DNA of 64,000 nucleotides from an uncultured Collinsella sp. (GTDB lineage: Bacteria; Actinomycetota; Coriobacteriia; Coriobacteriales; Coriobacteriaceae), in contig CAUFMG010000011.1 of assembly GCA_959026725.1 (NCBI GenBank), positions 1 to 64,000 on the forward strand, given 5' to 3'. The translations under genes and the position numbers were made by a program. Below the pieces are notes generated by a model, which was not told the origin of the DNA, did no database searches, and was given only the letters and a program-made list of their open reading frames with translations. Shown here piece after piece: positions 33,706-41,999 of the stretch (positions within the stretch are counted from its first letter, which is position 1; every line of letters begins with the position of its first letter).

Positions 33706-34542
33706 CTACAGCGCCGCACACAGCGCCGACAGCAACAGCACGATCCCCGCATAGACCGCATCGCGCCAACTCAGACTGCTCCGGGCAGGCGCCGGATACG
33801 CGCCGGCAAACCCACGGCAGAGCATGGCCTCGTCCATCGCGCGGCTGCATTCCATCGCCTTGATAAATGTCATGCCCATGATACCCGCCACCGAATCGGT
33901 GCGCGAAAAACCCGCAGGCGCGCGGCCCACACTGCGAAGCATGACCGATTCGGTGAGGTCGTGCGCCGTGCGGCCGAGCACCTCAATGTGCTTGAGCGCC
34001 ATGTCAAAGGTAAAGATGACCTCGTCGGGCAGGTGCAATGCCTTGAGCGCCGCCGACATACGACTCCAGGTGAGCGTCCACGAAACACCCAGCACCAGCG
34101 ACACGTTAACGAACGTCTTGAGCGCGATCTTGAACATGGCGATCGTGGCGGAAGCGCCCAGCAGCAGGGCCGGCAGCGCCAAGACCACGGCAAATCCCGC
34201 GGCGGCGAGCGCCGGCATAAAGGTCGCCCGCAGACCGCGCACGGGGCGCGCGGCGATCAACACCAGCGCGATCGCCGCCATCAGCATCAGGTACAGCGGG
34301 CTTTGCGTCAGACACACGCACAGGATACAGACGAGCATGCCGAGCAGGCGCACCGGCGCCGAAACGGAAGAAAGGGCGCGGTCGATGATCGACCCGCCCT
34401 CGTGTGCGCCGCCGCCCAGGCGAACCCGCTCGAGCAAGCTCGCCAGGTGCAGGACGTTCTTTTGCATGACGCGATGCCGAGCGCCCGTGGGTTCGTATCG
34501 CTCTTGGGCCGCGAGCCAGCTAGGCAGCTCGACCGTTTGCAT
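33706..34542 (-). CDS. nikQ: ECF transporter transmembrane protein (NikQ/CbiQ)
   Basis: 278-residue T-component with about five membrane helices and the coupling-helix motif ALKALHLPDEVIFTFDMALKHIEVLGRT, which docks onto the ATPase. The C-terminal MDEAMLCRGFAG contains the family's ARG/RGF-type segment. It overlaps the NikMN gene by 23 bases. Confidence 0.9.
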   Translation of the reverse strand: MQTVELPSWLAAQERYEPTGARHRVMQKNVLHLASLLERVRLGGGAHEGGSIIDRALSSVSAPVRLLGMLVCILCVCLTQSPLYLMLMAAIALVLIAARPVRGLRATFMPALAAAGFAVVLALPALLLGASATIAMFKIALKTFVNVSLVLGVSWTLTWSRMSAALKALHLPDEVIFTFDMALKHIEVLGRTAHDLTESVMLRSVGRAPAGFSRTDSVAGIMGMTFIKAMECSRAMDEAMLCRGFAGAYPAPARSSLSWRDAVYAGIVLLLSALCAAL

Positions 34543-35605
34543 GGGACCCGCTTTCCTTTGCCGTCAGCGAAACAAGACGGAATACGATGGTGAGCACCGC
34601 CACGCCAATCACGCCGGAGAGGATATACATGGCAGCTTGGCCAGCAAAGCCAAAACCCTGCTCCTCGGAATAGGCCTGCAGGTAATCGCCCGTGGGCAAC
34701 GAATCGGCAAAGGTCGGGGCATCCAGGCCGACCGAAGCCTGCAAGCTGTCGTCGCCAGCCTCCTGAACAGCGGTCGCGGCGCCCTCGCCGTCCCACTCGC
34801 CCCAGGCGTCACCAGTAGCGAGCAAGCCCAGCGGCGTGGCAACGACAAGTACGGCAACCAGGATAAGCGTGGGGATCAGCGAGGTCTTTTTGGCGGCAGC
34901 GCCATCAGCAGCAAGCTGGCCGTCAACGGCCTCGGGCCCGACGATGATGCTCGGCGCCGTCTTCTTAATGAATGCGTAGATCGCGGCAGTCGCCACACCC
35001 TCGACCACACCGGCCACCAGCATATGCGGGATCATCATGGCGGGAATGGCAATCGACAGCGGGAAGGGGCAATACAGCGGAGCGCCGGACGCGTTGGTGA
35101 AAAGCATAGGCTGAATACCAAACTCGATGGCCGCGCACAGGGCCGCCAGGCACAGGCCGACCCAGCCGCTCACGATGGCAGAAACCGAGGTGCCCCAGCT
35201 CTTGTCGTGCAGACGGCTGTTGAGCGCGCGAAACACGATGGCGGCCACAAACGGCAGCACAAAGGCCATGTTAAAGCAGTTGGCACCAAAGGACAGGATG
35301 CCGCCATCGCCAAAAAGCAACGCCTGCAGGGCCAGAGCAACAGAAACCGCGATAGTCGCGGCCTCCGGGCCCAGCAGCAGCGCGATGAGGGCGCCACCGA
35401 CGGCATGGCCCGTGGTGCCACCGGGCAGCGGCACGTTAAACATCATGAGCAAAAAGGAGAAGGAGGCGCAAATGCCCAGGAATGCCATGTGCTCGCGATC
35501 GAGCGTGGCGCGCACCTTCTTAATGCAGTGAACCCATACGGGCACCATCGCCACCGCCATGACGGCGTCCGTCTGCGGGGACAGGTAATTATCTGGAATG
35601 TGCAT
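34520..35605 (-). CDS. nikMN: ECF nickel/cobalt transporter substrate component, MN fusion
   Basis: 361 residues. The start MHIPDNYLSP is diagnostic: in CbiM/NikM the Met-His N-terminus itself binds the metal. I therefore start at this ATG (AGAGGG upstream) rather than at one four codons earlier. Membrane helices follow, with PGGTTGHAVGGALIALLLGP conserved. The C-terminal third (after LIPTLILVAVLVVATPLG) is the PDGF/CbiN-type domain with its own two helices. Nickel rather than cobalt is suggested by the upstream palindrome. Confidence 0.9.
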   Translation of the reverse strand: MHIPDNYLSPQTDAVMAVAMVPVWVHCIKKVRATLDREHMAFLGICASFSFLLMMFNVPLPGGTTGHAVGGALIALLLGPEAATIAVSVALALQALLFGDGGILSFGANCFNMAFVLPFVAAIVFRALNSRLHDKSWGTSVSAIVSGWVGLCLAALCAAIEFGIQPMLFTNASGAPLYCPFPLSIAIPAMMIPHMLVAGVVEGVATAAIYAFIKKTAPSIIVGPEAVDGQLAADGAAAKKTSLIPTLILVAVLVVATPLGLLATGDAWGEWDGEGAATAVQEAGDDSLQASVGLDAPTFADSLPTGDYLQAYSEEQGFGFAGQAAMYILSGVIGVAVLTIVFRLVSLTAKESGSHANGRAA

Positions 35606-35629
35606 GAGCCCTCTCAATCAGAACGTTGC

Positions 35630-35657
35630 GTGTTACGTTTCCAACAATCCGTAACAC
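35630..35657. promoter_or_regulatory. putative NikR operator
   Basis: Perfect inverted repeat GTGTTAC-N14-GTAACAC (28 bp with one more paired base inside), 25 bases ahead of the NikMN start. As I recall, GTGTTAC-N13/14-GTAACAC is a variant NikR operator reported for nickel transporter genes; total span matches the 28 bp of the classic site. No nikR gene is in the window. The interval 35658-35823 shows nothing else. Confidence 0.6.
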
Positions 35658-35823
35658 CGACTCTGCATACTAACAAAAAGGCGCACCGCCCACAACGCAG
35701 CACGCCCTTGCAATACGTACGTTATTAACCCAGGTCCACGCACCGTCCAACAAAGGCCCATGCATTCCCAACTTTCCGGTCACCCGGAAGAAGGCGCGGT
35801 CCGCTCGCAACAAGATTAACGCA

Positions 35824-35918
35824 GGAACCCGCCCCCGAGAGGGGTTTTCTAAGGCAACATCCCGCAGCCGCGAAGCGGCGAGGACGTTGCCGTGAAAACC
35901 CCGCAGGGGGCGGGTTCC
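35824..35918 (-). ncRNA. 95-nt structured 3' element (family A, copy 2)
   Basis: Same fold and exactly the same length as 25778-25872. Helices: GGAACCCGCCCCC with its perfect complement, GGGGTTTTC/GAAAACCCC, GGCAAC/GTTGCC, GCCGC-GAA-GCGGC. The internal loops TAA/GT and ATCCCGCA/GAGGAC are identical in the two copies. It starts 12 bases after the pheT stop. Confidence 0.7.
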
Positions 35919-35930
35919 GAACGGCAAAGA

Positions 35931-38384
35931 TTACGAGCGAACCTCGCCGTTTACGCCCTTGCACACCTTGGTGACGATCTTCTGGTGCGCCTTCTCGACC
36001 TCTTCGCTGGTGAGCGTATGGTCGTCGGAGCGATACGTAAGCGCAAAGGCCATGGACTTCTTGCCCGCTCCGATGCGGATGGGATCGCGGTAGACGTCGA
36101 ACAGGCGCACGCCCTCGAGCAGCTTGCCGCCGGCGCTGGTAATGCGGCGCTCAAGATCCTCGCAGGTCACAGCATTGTCGACCACAATAGCCAGGTCGTG
36201 CTCGACGGCCGGGTACTGCGAGAACTCGCGGTAGTTCTCCTGGTTGCGGGCACCCTTGATCAGCTTGTCCAGATCGAGCTCAAAGGCAACGACAACCTCG
36301 TCGATGCCGCAGGCCTCGCGCGCCTCGGGGTGGATCTCGCCGACCCAGCCCAGAACGGTGCCGCCGGACAGGACCTCGGCCGCGCGACCCGGCTGCAAGA
36401 AGGCGTAGCTCTCGCCCTCGACGGGACGGAAGCGAACCTTCTCGATACGCAGCTGGGCAAGCAGCTCCTCGACGATGCCCTTGCCAAAGAAGAAGCGCAG
36501 CTTGCGGTACTTCATGTTCCAGGACTGCTCGCTCCACTGGCCAGAGAGCACACCCGCCACGGACTTGGTCTCCTTGGGCAAGCTGGCGTTCTCGCGGCCG
36601 TGGAACAGGCTACCGACCTCGTACAGGTGCACGTTGGGCGTGCCGTGGGCCTCGTTGTAGGCCACGGACTGCAGCAGGCCCGGCAGCAGCGAGCGGCGCA
36701 TCTCGGTCTGCTCGGCCACCAGCGGGTTCATGAGCACCACGGGGCAGCCGCGGCCCTCGGTGGACATGCCGATCTTCTCCAGGTCGCCCGGGGCGGCGAA
36801 GCCAAAGGTCGTGGTCTCGTTGAGGCCGCAGGCGCGCAGGATCTCGCCAACCTTGCGGGTAAGCTTCTGCTCGCGGGTCAGGCCGCCGATATGGTTCTTG
36901 GCAGCCGGGATGGTCGCCGTCACGCGGCCCATGCCCCACAGGCGCAGGACCTCCTCGATCAGGTCGATCTCGCGCGGCAGGTCGGGACGGAAGCTCGGCG
37001 GCGTGACCATAAAGTCCTCGCCGTCGCGCTCGACGGTGCAGCCCAGGCGGGTGAGCGAGCGCTCGATAAAGTCGGGCTCGATGTCGGCACCGCAGATGGC
37101 GCGCACGCGGGCCAAACGCAGCTTAATGCTGTCGATGGTCTTGGGCGCGGGGAACACGTCCACATAGCCGGGAGCGACCTCGCCGCCGGCGATCTCCTCG
37201 ATGAGCGCGCACGTGACGTTGGCGACGTCCACGCAGCCGGTCTCGTCGACCTGGCGCTCAAAGCGGATGGAGGCGTCGGAGATCAGCGACAGGTCGCGGC
37301 TGGTGTGCGAGGTGCGGCCGGCGTTGAAGCAGGCACTCTCGACCATCACGTCGACGGTGTCGTCCTCGATCTCGGAATCCATGCCGCCCATAACACCGGC
37401 CAGCGCCACGGGGCGCTCGCCGTCGGTAATCAGGCCCATGCCGGCGTCGAGCACGCGCTCCTCGCCGTCGAGCGTCGTGAACTTCTCATCCTGCTGGGCG
37501 GCGCGAACCACCACGCGACGGTGGCCATCGCGCTCGGCAAAGGTGTCCAGGTCAAAGGCGTGCAGCGGCTGACCGGTGAGCATCATCACGTAGTTGGTGA
37601 TGTCGACGATGTTGTTGTGCGGGCGCACTCCCAAGGCGTTGAGGCGCTTGACCATCCAGTCGGGCGACGGACCGACCTTCACGTTGCGCACGATGCGGGC
37701 GACGTAGCGGTCGCACAGGCCCTCGTCGGCAATCTCGACGGAAAGCTCGTCATCGGTCGCGCGGCCGATCTCGGCCTTGATGGCGGGCAGCTCAACGTGG
37801 AAATCGCGGTCGAAGATGGCGCCGGTCTCGCGGGCCATGCCGATCATGGACAGGCAATCGGGACGGTTGGGCGTGATCTCGCAGTCGAGCACGGTGTCGC
37901 TCGAGCCCACGTACTCGGCAAACGGCATGCCGCAGGGCGTATCCTCGGGCAGGATCATAATGCCGGAGTGGTCGCCGCCCAGGCCGAGCTCGCGCGCAGA
38001 GCAGTTCATGCCCATGGACACGACGCCGCGAAGCTTGCTCTTCTTGATCTTGACGTCGCCGGGCAGGACAGCGCCGATCATGGCCGTGACGATGTGGTCG
38101 CCGGCCTCGAAGTTCTGCGCTCCGCAGACGATCTGCAGCGGAGCGGGATTGCCGTCGGGGTCGAGGTTCTTGTCGCCCACGTCGACCGAGCACACATACA
38201 TGTGGTCGCTATCGGGGTGCGGGGTCTTGGTGAGCACCTTGGCGGTCACCACGTGGTCGAAGGACTCGCCCACGGTGTCGATCGCCTCGACCTCGGTGCC
38301 GGTACGGATATATTCGTCCGAAAGGGTCTTGGGATCCTCCGGAATATCGATCATGGTCTTGAGCCAGTCGTAAGAAACACGCAT
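35931..38384 (-). CDS. pheT: phenylalanyl-tRNA synthetase beta subunit
   Basis: 817 residues with the full bacterial domain order: N-terminal B1, EMAP-type tRNA-binding domain (KVLTKTPHPDSDHMYVCSVDVG), B3/B4 editing domain (HAFDLDTFAERD...), B5, a catalytic-like domain and a C-terminal anticodon-binding FDX-ACB domain (YRDPIRIGAGKKSMAFALTYRSDDHTLTSEEVEKAHQKI). It follows pheS after 184 bases that hold a structured element. The subunit edits Tyr-tRNA(Phe). Confidence 0.97.
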   Translation of the reverse strand: MRVSYDWLKTMIDIPEDPKTLSDEYIRTGTEVEAIDTVGESFDHVVTAKVLTKTPHPDSDHMYVCSVDVGDKNLDPDGNPAPLQIVCGAQNFEAGDHIVTAMIGAVLPGDVKIKKSKLRGVVSMGMNCSARELGLGGDHSGIMILPEDTPCGMPFAEYVGSSDTVLDCEITPNRPDCLSMIGMARETGAIFDRDFHVELPAIKAEIGRATDDELSVEIADEGLCDRYVARIVRNVKVGPSPDWMVKRLNALGVRPHNNIVDITNYVMMLTGQPLHAFDLDTFAERDGHRRVVVRAAQQDEKFTTLDGEERVLDAGMGLITDGERPVALAGVMGGMDSEIEDDTVDVMVESACFNAGRTSHTSRDLSLISDASIRFERQVDETGCVDVANVTCALIEEIAGGEVAPGYVDVFPAPKTIDSIKLRLARVRAICGADIEPDFIERSLTRLGCTVERDGEDFMVTPPSFRPDLPREIDLIEEVLRLWGMGRVTATIPAAKNHIGGLTREQKLTRKVGEILRACGLNETTTFGFAAPGDLEKIGMSTEGRGCPVVLMNPLVAEQTEMRRSLLPGLLQSVAYNEAHGTPNVHLYEVGSLFHGRENASLPKETKSVAGVLSGQWSEQSWNMKYRKLRFFFGKGIVEELLAQLRIEKVRFRPVEGESYAFLQPGRAAEVLSGGTVLGWVGEIHPEAREACGIDEVVVAFELDLDKLIKGARNQENYREFSQYPAVEHDLAIVVDNAVTCEDLERRITSAGGKLLEGVRLFDVYRDPIRIGAGKKSMAFALTYRSDDHTLTSEEVEKAHQKIVTKVCKGVNGEVRS

Positions 38385-38467
38385 CTAGCTCTCCTTTCAT
38401 ACTGAAAGCCTGCGAAGAGATGCAGGTGGAAACTTCAACTTTGTGAACATTCCTTACAAAGCGAGGG

Positions 38468-38560
38468 TTGTCCAAGTGCGGCAGATCGGCCCGAAAGAGG
38501 AGCGCCGCGTACTTTGGTACGCAAGCGACGAATGAGCGCCGAGGTGCCGTGCTTGGGCAA
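38468..38560 (-). ncRNA. structured intergenic element between pheS and pheT
   Basis: On the minus strand TTGCCCAAG-CA-CGGCA pairs with TGCCG-CA-CTTGGACAA over about 16 bp with a symmetric CA/CA loop. An inner helix TCGGC/GCCGA and a hairpin GCGTAC-CAAA-GTACGC complete it. It begins eight bases after the pheS stop, inside a presumed pheST transcript. No T-run is present, so it is not a standard terminator. Confidence 0.6.
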
Positions 38561-38568
38561 GCCGCAGC

Positions 38569-39645
38569 CTAGAACTGATTCAGAAAACGCATATCGCCCG
38601 TCATGAGCGTTCTAAGGTCCGGCAAGTCGTAGCGCAGTGCCGCGACGCGCTCGGCGCCAATACCAAAGGCGAAGCCGGTGTACTTCTCGGGGTCGATGCC
38701 GCAGTTGATCAGGACGTTGGGGTCGACCATGCCGCAGCCCAGGATCTCGATCCAGCCGCTGTGCTTGCAGAAGTTGCAGCCCTTGCCGCCGCAGACGTGG
38801 CAGCTCACGTCCACCTCGCAGGAAGGCTCGGTGAAGGGGAAGAAGTGCGGGCGATAACGCGTCTTGCGGTCCTCGCCAAACATGCACTTAACAAAGTAGT
38901 CGAGCGTGCCCTTAAGATCGCCAAAGGTGATGCCCTCGTCGACGACCAGGCCTTCGATCTGGTTGAACTGCGGCAGGTGGCAGGCGTCGGCCGTGTCGGG
39001 ACGATAGACGGTGCCCGGGCAGATCATGTAGATGGGCGGCTTCTGCGACTCCATGGTGTGGATCTGCACGCCCGAGGTCTGGGTGCGCAGCAGCACGTCG
39101 GACTCGCCGTGAGCGTGAGCCTCGGGATGCGCGACGCTGCCGGGGTTGTTGTCGACCACATAGAACGTGTCGCGGGCCGATCGGCTCGGGTGATCCATGG
39201 GCGCGTTGAGCGCGGTGAAGTTGTAGTAGGAGGTATCGACCATGGGGCCGGACTCGACGGTGTAGCCGATGCCGCAGAAGATGTCCTCGGCCTCCTCGAT
39301 GATCTGCTTGATCAGGTGCTGGTGACCGATCTGCGGACGGATGCCCGGCAGCGTGATGTCGACGGCCTCGTGCTCGAGCGCGTGCTTGAGGGCGGCAGCC
39401 TTCATCTCGGTGGTGCGCTCGTCGAGCATGCCCTCGATCAGCTGGCGCATCTCGTTGGCGCGTTTGCCCATCATGGGACGATCCTCGGGGGCGAGCTTGC
39501 CCATCATGCGCATCAGGCCGGTGATACGGCCCTTGCGACCGAGCAGCTCAACGCGCGCGGCCTCGAGCTTGGCAGCGTCGTCGGCGCCTGCGACGAGCTC
39601 CTTGGCCTCTTCCTCGAGTTTGACCAGATCATCAATCAGACTCAT
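38569..39645 (-). CDS. pheS: phenylalanyl-tRNA synthetase alpha subunit
   Basis: 358 residues. An N-terminal coiled coil (LEEEAKELVAGADDAAKLEAARVELLGRKG) is followed by the class II catalytic domain with DTSYYNFTALNAPMDHPSRSARDTFY and the motif-2 RPHFFPFTEPSCEVDVSC. A cysteine cluster CHVCGGKGCNFCKHSGW, common in this clade of PheS, may bind zinc. GGGAAG-type site before ATG. Controlled by the upstream T-box. Confidence 0.97.
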   Translation of the reverse strand: MSLIDDLVKLEEEAKELVAGADDAAKLEAARVELLGRKGRITGLMRMMGKLAPEDRPMMGKRANEMRQLIEGMLDERTTEMKAAALKHALEHEAVDITLPGIRPQIGHQHLIKQIIEEAEDIFCGIGYTVESGPMVDTSYYNFTALNAPMDHPSRSARDTFYVVDNNPGSVAHPEAHAHGESDVLLRTQTSGVQIHTMESQKPPIYMICPGTVYRPDTADACHLPQFNQIEGLVVDEGITFGDLKGTLDYFVKCMFGEDRKTRYRPHFFPFTEPSCEVDVSCHVCGGKGCNFCKHSGWIEILGCGMVDPNVLINCGIDPEKYTGFAFGIGAERVAALRYDLPDLRTLMTGDMRFLNQF

Positions 39646-39728
39646 GTCTTCCCTTTCGTCTCTCGCGCATCTCGCTTGCCGGGGCAGCTAGCACCCGATA
39701 GCTGCGGATGTGCGGCCCGGTTCGGTAA

Positions 39729-40022
39729 CAAAAAACCGTCCTCGGGCATGTACATTGCCCAAGGACGGTTGAATTCCGCGGTACCACCTTGTTTGACCCG
39801 GCGGATGTCTGGCCCGCCGTGCCCACTCTGCGCCCCTTGTCGCGAGGCTCACGGCTTCCCTACTGGGGCTTCGCTGCCACCGGCCGCGCGCCCGTTGAGG
39901 TCGCTGCTCGGGAGTGAACGCTTGGCCCTTGCCACCGTAGGAAGGCTTGCAGCCCATGACCTTCCCTCTCTTGCCGGCGACGCGGCGGGCAAAACCCTCT
40001 CCGTCAACGCATTGGGCTATAG
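39729..40022 (-). promoter_or_regulatory. T-box leader of pheST
   Basis: The T-box itself is AAGGTGGTACCGCGGAAT (39774-39791 in minus orientation). It is followed by a Rho-independent terminator (GACCGTCC-type stem, AACCGTCC...GGACGGTT, then TTTTTTG) at 39729-39770. The upstream stem I region extends to about 40020. TTC at 39916-39918, followed by A in the 3' half of stem I, is my tentative specifier codon, which fits Phe. Uncharged tRNA-Phe would stabilise the antiterminator and switch pheST on. Confidence 0.9.
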
Positions 40023-40147
40023 GATAACACATTCTGCGAGCATATCGCCGCGTTCAGTTTTGTTCGCGCTGGGTACAAGGCAGGTAGCTGTGCAAACTGG
40101 CCGTGCACCCGCCTGCGGCGCTCGGCCTGCGAGATTAAGGATACGGC

Positions 40148-41731
40148 ATGGGAAAGAAACTCGATAAGAAGGCCAAGGCCGCCGTGGCAAAGGCTGCCAA
40201 GGGCGTCAAGGCCGCTAAAGTCGACAAGGCCGTCAAAAAGTTCCGCAAACTCGAGGGCAAGCTGTGGACTCGCGAGTACCTGCTCAAGATTGCCGAGTTC
40301 GATGGAGCGACGATTGCTCCTGCCAACGGCGCTGCCGCCCGTGCCGACGCCATGGGCACGCTTGCCGGCGAACATCACAAGCTACTGACCAGCGAGAAGT
40401 CCGTTGAGCTCGTACGCTCGTTAGCGCGCGAGACGGTTGCAGGCGGCAAAATCGACGACCCGCAGCTGCTCGACGAGATCCGCGTGCTCGGCCGCGACCA
40501 GCGCGAGGCAAGCGTTATTCCTACCGAGGAGGCCGAAGCCTGGACCAGGCTCACCTGCGAGGCCGACGCCGTGTGGCACAAGGCCAAGACGGCCAACGAC
40601 TGGGCGAGCTTTGAGCCCTATGTGGATAGAATCGTCGCCCAACTTAAGCATCAGGCCGAACTCATGGACCCCAAGCGCGACCCATACGACGTTTGGCTCG
40701 ACCAGTACGAGCGCGGCCTTTCTGCCGAGAGCTTCGACGCGTTTTGCGAGGAGGTCAAGGCCACGGTCGTGCCGCTCGTGCACGCCATCGGCGAGCGCGG
40801 CCAGCAGCCCGATGCCGACTTTTTGCACGCCCGCGTGCCCGAGGCCGCCCAGCGCGCCATGAGCTTCGACCTGATGAAGCTCGTCGGCCTGAACCTGGAC
40901 GACACCACGCTTGCCTTTACCGAGCACCCGTTTAGCGAGGGCTTTGCCGTGGGTGACGCGCGCATCGCGACACACATCTACGAGGACGATTGCATCTCCA
41001 ACGTCTACAGCATCATCCACGAGGCGGGGCACACCATGTACGAGCTGGGCGTCAATCCCGCCTATGCGCGCACCTGCCTGGAGGGCGGGACCTCCATGGG
41101 CATCCACGAGAGCCAGAGCCGCTTCTTTGAGAACACCGTGGGCCGCAGCCGTGCCTTTATGGGACCGCTGCTCGAGGCGCTGCGCCGCCACGCGCCCGAG
41201 GTCTACGGCAACGTAGACGAGGACACGCTCTACCGCGCCGTGAACATCGCGCAGCCGTCGTTGATCCGCACCGAGGCCGACGAGCTCACCTATCCGCTGC
41301 ACGTTATGGTGCGCTACGAGATTGAGCGCACGCTGTTTGCCGGCGAGGCCACGGCCAAGGACATCCCCGCGCTTTGGAACCGCTTCATGAATGAGTACCT
41401 GGGCATTCCGGTTCCCGACGACACGCGTGGTTGCCTGCAGGATACGCACTGGAGCGGTGGCTCGTTTGGCTACTTCCCCACCTATGCGCTGGGCAGCGCC
41501 TACGACGCCATGTTTGTGCCGGCCATGTGCCGCGACGGTGTCGACCTTACCGGCGCCTGTGCGAGCGGCGACCTGACACCTGTCCGCGCATGGCTGGGCG
41601 AGCACATTTGGCAGTGGGGCCGCGCCAAAGACGCACCGGAACTCATCAAGGGCGCATGCGGCATGGCGTTCGATGCCCGCTACTACTGCAGCTACCTGCA
41701 GGACAAGTTCACCACGCTCTACGAGCTGTAA
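40148..41731 (+). CDS. M32 family carboxypeptidase
   Basis: 527-residue zinc metallocarboxypeptidase of the Taq type. The HEAGH zinc motif at about residue 291 (SIIHEAGHTMYELGVNP), the family HPF (FTEHPFSEGF) and HESQSRFFEN (third ligand), GTSMGIHESQ, and DDTRGCLQDTHWSGGSFGYFPTYALGS are all intact. The N-terminal ~40 residues form a Lys/Ala-rich extension (KKLDKKAKAAVAKAAKGVKAAKVDK), unusual for the family, possibly for nucleic-acid or membrane interaction. Cytoplasmic. Confidence 0.95.
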   Translation: MGKKLDKKAKAAVAKAAKGVKAAKVDKAVKKFRKLEGKLWTREYLLKIAEFDGATIAPANGAAARADAMGTLAGEHHKLLTSEKSVELVRSLARETVAGGKIDDPQLLDEIRVLGRDQREASVIPTEEAEAWTRLTCEADAVWHKAKTANDWASFEPYVDRIVAQLKHQAELMDPKRDPYDVWLDQYERGLSAESFDAFCEEVKATVVPLVHAIGERGQQPDADFLHARVPEAAQRAMSFDLMKLVGLNLDDTTLAFTEHPFSEGFAVGDARIATHIYEDDCISNVYSIIHEAGHTMYELGVNPAYARTCLEGGTSMGIHESQSRFFENTVGRSRAFMGPLLEALRRHAPEVYGNVDEDTLYRAVNIAQPSLIRTEADELTYPLHVMVRYEIERTLFAGEATAKDIPALWNRFMNEYLGIPVPDDTRGCLQDTHWSGGSFGYFPTYALGSAYDAMFVPAMCRDGVDLTGACASGDLTPVRAWLGEHIWQWGRAKDAPELIKGACGMAFDARYYCSYLQDKFTTLYEL

Positions 41732-41754
41732 AGCTTAGGCGACACGCCAACGCA

Positions 41755-41796
41755 AAGGGGACGCCGCGGAACCAATCCGCAGCGTCCCCTTTTTTC
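41755..41796 (+). terminator. Rho-independent terminator of the M32 gene
   Basis: AAGGGGACGCCGCGGA-ACCAA-TCCGCAGCGTCCCCTT followed by TTTTTC. Confidence 0.88.
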
Positions 41797-41842
41797 ACCC
41801 AATAACTAGGTACCCAATGACTAGTTCGTTGACGCTAATGTC

Positions 41843-41999
41843 TTGGCAACGTCAGCGAAAACGGCCCCAAGCGAGCAAGGTGACGTGAAATGAAAGGGCG
41901 CTGACCTTCTGGTCGCGCCCTTGAAATTGAACGTCAGATTGCCACTTGGGGCCGTTTGCAGCGTCGAGCAGCTACGCGGTTTGGTAAAACCGCGTAGCT
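41843..41999 (-). ncRNA. structured 3' element (family B, copy 1)
   Basis: Main helix AACGGCCCCAAG/CTTGGGGCCGTT encloses an inner helix TGACGT/ACGTCA, a hairpin GGGCGC-T-GACC-TTCT-GGTC-GCGCCC and conserved single-stranded AGCGAGCAAGG, GAAATGA and GATTGCC. A second hairpin AGCTACGCGGTTT/AAACCGCGTAGCT includes the glmM stop codon. Compared with 61996-62198 every helix is changed with compensation while loops are conserved. Confidence 0.72.

Noticed and set aside
35606..35823. Cobalamin or NiCo riboswitch ahead of the ECF transporter
   Set aside because: The leader is too short for a riboswitch between the palindrome and the start codon, and none of the conserved riboswitch blocks are visible; an operator explains the site better.
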